Shown here: in pieces, positions 1 through 5,215 of the stretch
Layout of the letters: each line of letters opens with the position of its first letter
Position numbering within the stretch: position 1 is the stretch's first letter
Source of the DNA: an uncultured Anaerococcus sp.
Lineage (GTDB): Bacteria > Bacillota > Clostridia > Tissierellales > Peptoniphilaceae
Assembly (NCBI RefSeq): GCF_937934665.1
Contig: NZ_CALGYW010000007.1
Location: 1-5,573, forward strand
DNA: 5,573 bases
Direction of reading: 5' to 3'
Made by a program: the position numbers and the translations under genes
Notes under the pieces: generated by a model
Told to the model about the DNA's origin: nothing
The model's database searches: none
What the model saw: only the letters and a program-made list of their open reading frames with translations

Positions 1-762
1 ACCTTCTTCTTCTGGTTCGTAGGTTGCCCAGTGGACGTATTTGTCTATGATGTAGTCGAAATTATCTCTCCATACTAGGCCGTGTAGTGGGCAGATGTAT
101 TTAAGGTCTAGGCCACCTGCTTTTTCTAGGGCTTTTTGTACGAATGTTCCGTATTTACCTACGATGTTTGTGTAGTATCTACGTCCTTCGTCTAGATAGT
201 CTCTGTCCCAGTCTACTTCGTCTGCAAATAGTCTACCGTTGTTTGCGATAAATGATCCAAATGCGTCTGCTGAGAATAGGACTTTGTCGTATGAGTCATA
301 GCTCATTAGCACTTCTGGCCAGTGTACCATTGGTGCTTCTACGAAGGTAAATTCGTGTTTACCAAAGCTTACTGTGTCGCCTTCTTTTACTTCGATATAT
401 CTATCATCTACGTGGTAACCAAATTGTCTCATGAACATTACTCCCTTTTCAGAAGAGATTATTTTCATGTTTGGATATCTTTGTAGCATTAACTCTATTG
501 CTGAACAGTGGTCTGGTTCCATGTGGTGAACTATCATGTAGTCAAGGTCTCTGCCGTCTAGGACTCTTGCTATGTTTACCATATATTCTCTGGTTACTGC
601 CCAGTCTATTGAGTCTATTAGTACTGTTTTTTCGTCCATTAATAGGTAGGAGTTATATGATACACCTTCAGGTATTGGAAATATATTTTCAAATAAGGCT
701 AATCTTCTGTCGTCTCCACCTACATAATATAAATCGTCTGTTACTTTTCTAACTGTATACAT
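1..762 (-). CDS. fprA: A-type flavodiiron protein (FprA family), 3' end beyond window
   Basis: Seen: an open frame from the ATG at 762 to the left edge, 254 residues with no stop. An AGGAGG at 768-773 lies 5 bases before the ATG. The metallo-beta-lactamase-like diiron domain is complete. It has HMEPDH (residues 80-85), MVHWP with His147, SADAFG with Asp166, and PLHG with His227, matching the diiron ligand set. It then reaches KYVHWATYEPEEEG, where the C-terminal flavodoxin (FMN) domain should begin. Known: these cytoplasmic enzymes are roughly 400 residues and reduce O2 to water and/or NO to N2O, usually with electrons from rubredoxin or a flavoprotein. About 145 residues should therefore lie outside the window. 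Context: it follows the acyl-CoA dehydrogenase/EtfA/rubredoxin-like fusion by 12 bases, so the two are almost certainly cotranscribed, and that neighbour is a candidate electron-transfer partner (inferred). No lesion is visible in this gene. Whether the substrate is O2 or NO cannot be told. Confidence 0.93.
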   Translation of the reverse strand, partial: MYTVRKVTDDLYYVGGDDRRLALFENIFPIPEGVSYNSYLLMDEKTVLIDSIDWAVTREYMVNIARVLDGRDLDYMIVHHMEPDHCSAIELMLQRYPNMKIISSEKGVMFMRQFGYHVDDRYIEVKEGDTVSFGKHEFTFVEAPMVHWPEVLMSYDSYDKVLFSADAFGSFIANNGRLFADEVDWDRDYLDEGRRYYTNIVGKYGTFVQKALEKAGGLDLKYICPLHGLVWRDNFDYIIDKYVHWATYEPEEEG

Positions 763-789
763 TATTACCTCCTACTACTTTCTATCTTC

Positions 790-951
790 TGGGAATTCCA
801 TCTTGATGAATTCGTCTTTATCTTCGCCAGAAACAGGTGATACCCAGCTGTCAGGAAGTTTGTCAAATGGAGTGCCCGGCTCGATTCCTTGTGTTGGATC
901 TCCTACTTCAGGGTCATATTCATAACCTGATCCTAAGTCTACATAAACGTC
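790..951 (-). other. Rubredoxin-like C-terminal domain lacking all four cysteine ligands
   Basis: Part of the fusion gene, residues about 584-637 after repair. The framework is plainly rubredoxin: YEYDPEVGDPTQGIEPGTPF, then LPDSWVSPVSG and a DEF near the end. Rubredoxins have VCxxCGYxYDP and WVCPVCG. Here the four ligand positions read Asp588, Ser591, Ser621 and Ser624 (codons GAC, TCA, TCA, TCT). At least seven substitutions separate these codons from cysteine codons, so base-calling error is not an explanation. The domain should not hold an FeS4 centre. A structural or docking role is inferred. Confidence 0.9.
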
Positions 952-1032
952 TTCTTTTGGAGCCATTTTTCTTGGTTTACTTCTTTTGATTTTTGGTTGT
1001 GGTGGTGCTGGTTTCTTTTCTTCGCCGTTATC

Positions 1033-1506
1033 AAGTTCTTTGATTAATAGTGGAAGAATTTCCATTGCATCGCCTACTATACCGTAGTAACAGTTGTTGA
1101 AGATGTGAGCGTTTTTGCTGTTGTTTATCGCAACAATTGTTGATGCGTCTTTCATTCCCTTTAAGTGTTGGCCTGCTCCTGATACACCTACACCGATGTA
1201 GAGGTTGCCTTTGAAGCTTTGACCACTCATACCGATATATCTTTCAAGTGGAACATATTTTAATGTTTCTGCTACTGGTCTAGATGATGAAATAGCTGCA
1301 CCTGCTTGATAAGCTAGGTCTTCTATTAGTTTCATGTTTTCCTTTTCACCTATACCACGACCTGCTACAACTACTCTTTGTGCTTCGTTTATTGGTGTCA
1401 TTGGATCGATACCAATTGTAAAGTCATAGCCGTCTTTCTTTAGGGCTGCTACTAGTTTTTTAACCGCTTCTTTTGGATTTCCTTCAAAGATTTCGCCTTT
1501 ACGTAC
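1033..1506 (-). other. EtfA C-terminal FAD-binding domain within the fusion
   Basis: Residues about 399-556 of the repaired fusion protein. The pattern of ETF alpha domain II is visible: a beta strand VVVAGRGIGEKEN, then AYQAGAAISSSRPVAE with the conserved Arg, IGMSGQSF, LYIGVGVSGAGQHLKGM, and VAINNSKNAHIF. The ordinary N-terminal half of EtfA (domain I, about 190 residues) is missing and is replaced by the dehydrogenase. This would place an FAD electron carrier covalently next to the dehydrogenase flavin. How or whether it docks with EtfB cannot be told from the sequence. Confidence 0.85.
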
Positions 1507-2704
1507 ACCTGCGATTGGAGCTGCTTTGCCTTTGCCTCCAGCTCTTTTCATCTTTGGAGCACGTCCTACTGTGTTTGCACCAACTACTACTCTCATGATT
1601 TCGTTAGTACCTTCGTAGATTTGAGTGATTTTAGCGTCCCTGAAGAATCTTTCTACGTCGATTCCCTTGATGAAGCCTGATCCACCATATAGTTGAACTG
1701 CTTCTGTTGTTATTTTCATTGCTAAATCTGATGCAACATGTTTAGCCATTGCTGCTTCTGCAGAGTATCTTTCGTGGTTTTCTTTAAGTTCTGCCGCAGA
1801 GTAGATCATAAGTCTTGCGCCACGTAGGTATGTTGCCATGTCAGCAAGTTTGAAAGTATTTCTTTGTAAGTGAGCTATTGGCATGCCAAATTGTTCACGT
1901 TCTTTTGCATAAGCAAGGGCGGATTCATATGCGCCTTGGCCAATACCTAAGGCTTGAGATGCTATACCAATTCTACCACCGTCTAGAGTTGCCATAGCTA
2001 TAGCAAAACCTTGGCCTTCTCTACCAAGTAAGTTTTCTTTTGGAACTTTTACATTGTCAAAGTGAAGTTCAGCTGTAGATGATGATCTGATACCTAATTT
2101 GTCATAGTGATCAGAGAAGGTAAATCCTTCAAATTCTTTTTCTACTATAAATGCTGAAATACCGTGAGTACCAATACCAGGTGTAGTTACTGCAAATACT
2201 ACATATGTATCAGCCTTTGGAACGTTTGTAATAAAGATTTTTTACCATTTAGTATATAGTTGTCGCCGTCAAGAACTGCTGTTGTTTCAGTACCACCAGC
2301 ATCAGAACCAGCATTTTCTTCTGTAAGACCAAAAGCACCTACTTTTTCACCCTTAGCAAGTGGAACTAGGTATTTTTGTTTTTGTTCTTCAGTACCGAAG
2401 GCAAAGATTGGGCAGCTACTTAAAGATGTGTGAGCAGAGCAAATTACGCCTACACCACCATCTACTCTAGATAATTCTTCTACTGTAATAACATAAGAAA
2501 TTACGTCAAGACCTTGACCACCGTATTCCTTTGGATATGGGATACCCATAAATCCTAACTCACCCATTTCCTTAACTATATCGTCAGGATACTCATTATT
2601 TTGGTCGAGGTCGAAGGCGATAGGTTTTACCTTTTCTTCTGCGAAAGCTCTGACTTTTTTCCTAAGCTCTTCGTGTTGTTCTGTTGTTTTAAAAAGCTTA
2701 TAAT

Positions 2705-2711
2705 CCTCCTT
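2705..2711 (-). promoter_or_regulatory. Strong ribosome binding site in front of a missing start codon
   Basis: On the minus strand AAGGAGG is followed by five bases (ATTAT) and then AAG CTT TTT AAA, where ATG CTT TTT AAA is expected. The signal fixes the intended start at 2699. One T-to-A change at 2698 (plus-strand reading) relative to the expected base explains the loss. In-frame TAA TAA lies just upstream, so no longer N-terminus is possible. Confidence 0.75.
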
Positions 2712-2722
2712 ACATTATTATC

Positions 2723-2758
2723 CTTATACTAGTATAAGTAGTACTAAGAAAACGTTTT
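2723..2758. promoter_or_regulatory. Three in-phase palindromes over the operon promoter (candidate operators)
   Basis: Seen: CTTATACTAGTATAAG (2723-2738, perfect 16 bp), TAGTACTA (2739-2746) and AAAACGTTTT (2749-2758). Their centres are 12 and 11 bases apart, about one helical turn each. They cover the spacer, the likely -10 box and the start point. This is where a repressor or spacer-binding activator would sit. The regulator family is not recognised: the first palindrome resembles a PerR-type box in composition but has even rather than odd symmetry. Confidence 0.5.
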
Positions 2759-2763
2759 GTCAA
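2731..2763 (-). promoter_or_regulatory. Probable promoter of the fusion/flavodiiron operon
   Basis: A perfect -35 box TTGACA lies on the minus strand at 2758-2763. The best -10 by sequence is TATACT at 2731-2736, which leaves a 21-base spacer. A standard 17-base spacer would give only TACTTA (2735-2740). Spacers of 19-20 bases with a palindrome inside are typical of MerR-type activated promoters, so control by an activator is possible (inference). The leader would be about 25 bases. Confidence 0.5.
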
Positions 2764-3079
2764 GAATATTTTCACTTACAAATATCTTATAAATTTGTTT
2801 GGTAAAACCTCGTTTTTTCCAAAATAACTAAAAGTTAATTGTTATAATTTAAAGTTCTTGGAAAAAAATAAGCAAACTCTAGCAAATTCATTTATCAATA
2901 GGCTTATTTTCAAAACATTTTCCTCTTATAATTTATATCCATTTCCCCTAATTTATAACCAAAAATTAATAATTTAGTTAATTTTTTTCCAAGCTAAGTT
3001 TTGTGTGTTTTTCTACTGATAGAAACACTTTCTTTTAAATCCTTAACAAAGTTTTAAGTTTTATATCATAGCTTTGGGG
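2764..3079. other. AT-rich intergenic spacer without a recognisable gene
   Basis: This stretch separates the leftward operon from the rightward lipoprotein gene. I see no coding frame with a ribosome binding site and no tRNA or riboswitch. It holds an AT-only inverted repeat (AAAAATTAA at 2961-2969 with TTAATTTTT at 2978-2986) and an imperfect hairpin (GTGTTT at 3005-3010 through AAACAC at 3023-3028, followed by a T-rich run). Neither has a gene to serve, so both may be compositional. An isolated TATAAT occurs at 2843-2848 without a good -35 box. Confidence 0.6.
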
Positions 3080-3085
3080 TATAAT
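3080..3085 (+). promoter_or_regulatory. -10 box of the lipoprotein gene promoter
   Basis: A perfect TATAAT lies 18 bases before the ATG at 3104. It predicts a very short leader of about 12 bases that still contains the GAGGTG ribosome binding site. No good -35 box stands at 16-18 bases upstream (AGTTTT/GTTTTA), so the promoter may be weak or activator-dependent. Confidence 0.5.
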
Positions 3086-3103
3086 AGGAACAAGAGGTGT
3101 ATT

Positions 3104-3799
3104 ATGAAAAACAAATTATATAAACCAATAATTTTATCGCTTATGGCCCTAAGCCTTGTAGGTTGTGATTCAAATGAAGTGGCTGTAGCTGATAAAGACG
3201 AATCAAGCGAAATTGTAGAAGAAGTCCAAGAAGAGATGGATACAGAAAATAAACCAGCAGAAGACGATATAGACAAGTCTAAGCTTAAGGATACTGAAGA
3301 AGACAAAGACGATAAGAAAGAAGAGGCAGAAAAAGAAGTTTTAGAAGTCTCAAAAGAAGAAGAAAAAAAGGACGATAAACAAGTGGCAGAAAAAACTAGC
3401 CCAGAAAAGGAAACTAGCGAAGAAGATAAGGCCCATGAGAAAGACGGCAAGTATGTTTCATCTATGATAGCTGAGCTTAAGGGTGAGCCAAGTGATTATA
3501 TCACAGCTACTGCCTATGAGTATAAGTTTGAAGATAATAAATTTGTAGTTTCTGGATCCTTTGATTATTTTGAAAACCCTGAAGACTATGAAAATGTCGA
3601 AGAAATAGGAAATGAAAAAGACCACAAGTTTGTAGTAAACAATGATACAGTTCTTCAAGCTGTTGGTGGTATGGCTGACCCAAAGATATTTAACAAAGAA
3701 GACTTCCTCAAATACCTAAATGAATGCAAGGACACAGGACTTGCCCTAATAATATTTGTAGAAAACGGAGTTGCAACAAGTGTTTCAATCTCTTCATAA
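3104..3799 (+). CDS. Putative lipoprotein with acidic/lysine-rich tether
   Basis: Seen: 231 residues from the ATG at 3104, preceded by GAGGTG with a 4-base gap. An upstream TTG in frame at 3074 is rejected because it overlaps the -10 box. The N-terminus is a lipoprotein signal peptide: charged MKNKLYK, a hydrophobic stretch, and lipobox LVGC with Cys21 to be lipidated and anchored on the outer face of the membrane. Residues about 22-115 are a low-complexity tether rich in Glu, Lys and Asp with no hydrophobic core. Residues about 116-231 have the mixed composition of a folded domain, beginning KYVSSMIAELKG and ending with the alternating strand-like LALIIFVENGVATSVSISS. I do not recognise the C-terminal domain and assign no function. 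The gene stands alone between its own promoter and terminator. The tether probably lets the C-terminal domain reach into or across the cell wall (inferred). Confidence 0.88.
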   Translation: MKNKLYKPIILSLMALSLVGCDSNEVAVADKDESSEIVEEVQEEMDTENKPAEDDIDKSKLKDTEEDKDDKKEEAEKEVLEVSKEEEKKDDKQVAEKTSPEKETSEEDKAHEKDGKYVSSMIAELKGEPSDYITATAYEYKFEDNKFVVSGSFDYFENPEDYENVEEIGNEKDHKFVVNNDTVLQAVGGMADPKIFNKEDFLKYLNECKDTGLALIIFVENGVATSVSISS

Positions 3800-3818
3800 A
3801 AGAAAGTAAGAAAATTTT

Positions 3819-3851
3819 CCCAAGAGCAAATTTTGCTTTTGGGATTTTTTT
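3819..3851 (+). terminator. Intrinsic terminator of the lipoprotein gene
   Basis: A 10-bp stem CCCAAGAGCA / TGCTTTTGGG with one G-U pair and a 5-base AATTT loop is followed by A and seven T. It begins 20 bases after the stop codon. Confidence 0.9.
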
Positions 3852-3868
3852 ATAAAATTTTCTCTATG

Positions 3869-3880
3869 TTATCTTGATAA
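3869..3880. promoter_or_regulatory. Upstream palindromic site overlapping the -35 box (TTATCTTGATAA)
   Basis: This 12-base near-palindrome contains the -35 hexamer TTGATA of the small membrane protein gene. It differs by one base from the perfect palindrome at 3918-3929, 49 bases downstream. A matched pair of this kind suggests one dimeric repressor binding both sides of the promoter. The regulator is not identified. Confidence 0.5.
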
Positions 3881-3902
3881 AGTAATAAAAGTGTGGTAAG
3901 AT
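3874..3902 (+). promoter_or_regulatory. Promoter of the small membrane protein gene
   Basis: TTGATA (3874-3879), a 17-base spacer, and TAAGAT (3897-3902) preceded by TGG, which makes an extended -10 element. Transcription should start near 3909, giving a leader of about 70 bases before the ATG at 3979. Confidence 0.7.
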
Positions 3903-3917
3903 ATAAATATCAATAAG

Positions 3918-3929
3918 TTATCTAGATAA
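3918..3929. promoter_or_regulatory. Downstream palindromic site in the leader (TTATCTAGATAA)
   Basis: A perfect 12-bp palindrome about 10 bases after the predicted transcription start. It matches the site over the -35 box at 11 of 12 positions. AGATAA is repeated once more at 3932-3937. A repressor bound here would block promoter clearance. Confidence 0.5.
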
Positions 3930-3978
3930 ATAGATAATTAACAAACGCGATTGCCTCATGTCATAGAAAGGATTTACT

Positions 3979-4158
3979 ATGTTTAACTATAGAGAAAACG
4001 ATTTTACATCTTATAAAATGCTTTTTACCCAGATTGGAGCAGCCCTAGGTGGTTATTCTAGCCTGGTTTTAAAAGAAAATATGATTTTAGTATTTCTAGC
4101 TTGTCTAACCTTTGGCTACCTACTTGGCCTTGTCTTGGATAAGAAAAAAGTTTACTAA
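3979..4158 (+). CDS. Small two-helix membrane protein, 59 residues, function unknown
   Basis: Seen: ATG at 3979 preceded by AAAGG at a normal distance (GAAAGGATTTACTATG), and TAA at 4156-4158. The polar start MFNYRENDFTSYK leads into a first hydrophobic helix (about 14-32, containing GAALGGYSS), a short turn KEN, a second helix (about 35-54, FGYLLGLVL), and a basic end DKKKVY. This is a helical hairpin with both ends predicted in the cytoplasm. GxxxG spacings occur in both helices (Gly20/Gly24 and Gly46/Gly50) and suggest tight packing or oligomerisation (inferred). I recognise no family. Its reality is supported by a good promoter, ribosome binding site and terminator arranged around it, and by paired candidate operators at the promoter. 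It appears to be a monocistronic, regulated gene. Confidence 0.78.
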   Translation: MFNYRENDFTSYKMLFTQIGAALGGYSSLVLKENMILVFLACLTFGYLLGLVLDKKKVY

Positions 4159-4165
4159 ACCAACG

Positions 4166-4246
4166 GATAATGAGCAAGGCCTTCCTCCCTTTTGGTCAAC
4201 AAAATAAGATGCTTTATTAAATTTTTAACTAGACTTGCCCATTATC
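4166..4246 (+). repeat. Long-range inverted repeat in the 3' untranslated region
   Basis: GATAATGAGCAAG (4166-4178) pairs with CTTGCCCATTATC (4234-4246) at 12 of 13 positions, enclosing a 55-base loop. The loop contains the pyrimidine-rich CCTTCCTCCCTTTT. The right arm directly abuts the terminator hairpin, so the transcript would end in two stacked helices. It may be an mRNA-stabilising element or the body of a 3'-derived small RNA (inference). Confidence 0.55.
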
Positions 4247-4247
4247 A

Positions 4248-4275
4248 AAGGCCCCGAAAACGGGGCCTTGTTTTT
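4248..4275 (+). terminator. GC-rich intrinsic terminator between convergent genes
   Basis: A perfect 9-bp stem AAGGCCCCG / CGGGGCCTT with loop AAAA, then G and five T on the plus strand, ends the small membrane protein transcript. Read on the minus strand the same stem follows the fructokinase stop codon but has only TTT after it, so it may act as a weaker terminator in that direction. Confidence 0.88.
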
Positions 4276-4276
4276 A

Positions 4277-5137
4277 TTATAAAATTTCTTGGGCTAGGAT
4301 TAAAAGCCCTAGGGTAGCTGACTTACCATCATATTTTGGTCTAACTATATATTCATCCAAGTCAGGTAGGTCTACATAGCCATTCATAAGGTCTTTAAAT
4401 TTTTTCCTTACTTTTTCTATAAGGCCATCTACCTGCATAACTCCGCCACCAAAAACTATGACTTCTGGGCTAAACATAAGGCTGGTATTGTGGGCAGCTT
4501 GGGCTAGGTAGTAGGCTTCTATATCCCAAAACTCATCCTCGCAGTCTAGGTCTTGTCCGCACTTACCCATTCTTTTTTCTATATTTGGGCCAGATGCAAG
4601 TCCTTCTAGGCAATCACCGTGGCACATACATCCACCTTCATAGGTGTCCCTAGGGTCTTTTTTTATAATCATATGACCCATCTCAGGATGGCTTCTTCCT
4701 CCAAGGAAATTATCATCTTGTACAAGGCCACCACCGACACCTGTTCCTACAGTATAGTAGGCAAGGCTAGTCTTGCCTTCCCCACGACCTACCTTATATT
4801 CACCATAGGCTGAGGCATTTACATCAGTTGTTACAAAAATTGGCACAGGGAAGTCTTCTTCAAGACATTTTACAATATTAAAATCCTTCCAACCTTCCTT
4901 AGGAGTATTTAAAATCTTGCCATAGTCTTTAGAATCAGGGTTAACCTCTATAGGTCCAAAAGAGCCTACAGCTATAGACTTGATTTCGTCTTTGTATTTG
5001 CCAAAAAACTTTTTTATATCTTTAAAAGTTTCTTCTGGTCTTCTTGTATCAATCCTAATGTCATCTAAGACCTCTAGCTTGCTGTTACCAACAGCACAAA
5101 TCATCTTGGTTCCGCCAGCTTCTAATATCGCTAACAT
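4277..5137 (-). CDS. ROK-family fructokinase, zinc-binding type
   Basis: Seen: 286 residues, ATG at 5137, AAGGAGG four bases upstream. The N-terminal ATP-binding motif is EAGGTK (6-11). Asp105 in TTDVNASAYGEY is the likely catalytic base. GTGVGGG (131-137) is the phosphate-binding loop. HPEMGH (150-155) is followed by GGCMCHGDCLEGLASGP, in which His155, Cys170, His173 and Cys176 fit the ROK zinc site. VFGGGV (228-233) is the second nucleotide-binding element. Known: ROK kinases with the HPEMGH...CHxxCLEGLASGP signature are mostly ATP-dependent fructokinases (fructose to fructose 6-phosphate, EC 2.7.1.4), like Bacillus subtilis YdhR/GmuE; other hexoses such as mannose may be accepted. Length is normal and no residue of the motifs is missing. 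It has its own predicted promoter. No sugar transporter or hydrolase lies next to it, so the supplying pathway cannot be told. Sugar specificity is inferred from the signature alone. Confidence 0.92.
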   Translation of the reverse strand: MLAILEAGGTKMICAVGNSKLEVLDDIRIDTRRPEETFKDIKKFFGKYKDEIKSIAVGSFGPIEVNPDSKDYGKILNTPKEGWKDFNIVKCLEEDFPVPIFVTTDVNASAYGEYKVGRGEGKTSLAYYTVGTGVGGGLVQDDNFLGGRSHPEMGHMIIKKDPRDTYEGGCMCHGDCLEGLASGPNIEKRMGKCGQDLDCEDEFWDIEAYYLAQAAHNTSLMFSPEVIVFGGGVMQVDGLIEKVRKKFKDLMNGYVDLPDLDEYIVRPKYDGKSATLGLLILAQEIL

Positions 5138-5174
5138 AAACCCTCCTTATATTTATAAACCTTTTCTTTCTTAT

Positions 5175-5204
5175 ATTTTACCACTTTTTATAAAATTATA
5201 TCAC
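5175..5204 (-). promoter_or_regulatory. Probable promoter of the fructokinase gene
   Basis: On the minus strand GTGATA (5199-5204), an 18-base spacer, and TAAAAT (5175-5180) preceded by TGG as an extended -10. The arrangement resembles the promoter of the small membrane protein gene. The leader would be about 30 bases. Confidence 0.5.
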
Positions 5205-5215
5205 GATTATAAAGG

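Larger units (their letters stand above)
775..2699 (-). pseudogene. Acyl-CoA dehydrogenase / EtfA FAD-domain / rubredoxin-like fusion, start codon lost and frameshifted
   Basis: Seen: homology-like sequence runs continuously from 2699 to the TAG at 775 if one base is restored, giving 641 residues. Repaired numbering: acyl-CoA dehydrogenase about 1-385, with GLTEENAGSDAGG (124-136), QLYGGSG (336-342) and the catalytic Glu363 in YEGTNEI; EtfA domain II (FAD-binding) about 399-556, with GRGIGEKEN, SSSRPVAE and SGAGQHL; a Pro/Lys-rich linker; a rubredoxin-like tail 584-637. EtfA domain I is absent. Lesions: the codon 5 bases after AAGGAGG is AAG, where homologues as I recall them begin MLFK; no in-frame ATG, GTG or TTG occurs before 2567. 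An A6 run at 2238-2243 lacks one A, so the frame shifts after Lys154. Intact open pieces are 2199-2567 and 775-1995. Known: such dehydrogenases interconvert butyryl-CoA and crotonyl-CoA with electrons passing through Etf. Context: first gene of an operon with the flavodiiron protein. It may be a true pseudogene or a sequencing artefact; no EtfB partner is in view. Confidence 0.88.

Noticed and set aside
471..752. Plus-strand open frame of 93 codons
   Set aside because: It lies antisense to the flavodiiron protein, whose motifs are all intact on the minus strand; the product is a low-complexity Leu-rich string and there is no ribosome binding site.
2238..2243. Programmed -1 ribosomal frameshift in the fusion gene
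   Set aside because: T-AAA-AAA is not a proper X-XXY-YYZ heptamer, I noticed no strong stimulatory hairpin just downstream, and the family is normally read in one frame. The lost start codon also argues against a working device.
2961..3036. AT-only inverted repeat and a bulged hairpin in the intergenic spacer as terminators
   Set aside because: No gene ends nearby on either strand, and in DNA this AT-rich such weak hairpins are expected by chance.
3061..3450. Minus-strand open frame of 129 codons rich in serine
   Set aside because: It is the antisense reading of the GAA/GAT/AAG-rich tether of the lipoprotein; serine richness is a by-product of that composition.
3458..3658. Minus-strand open frame of 66 codons
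   Set aside because: Antisense to the lipoprotein C-terminal domain, with no ribosome binding site or promoter.
3958..3966. A minimal upstream frame ATG TCA TAG just before the small membrane protein
   Set aside because: It has no ribosome binding site of its own and two-codon frames arise readily by chance; nothing else suggests leader-peptide control.
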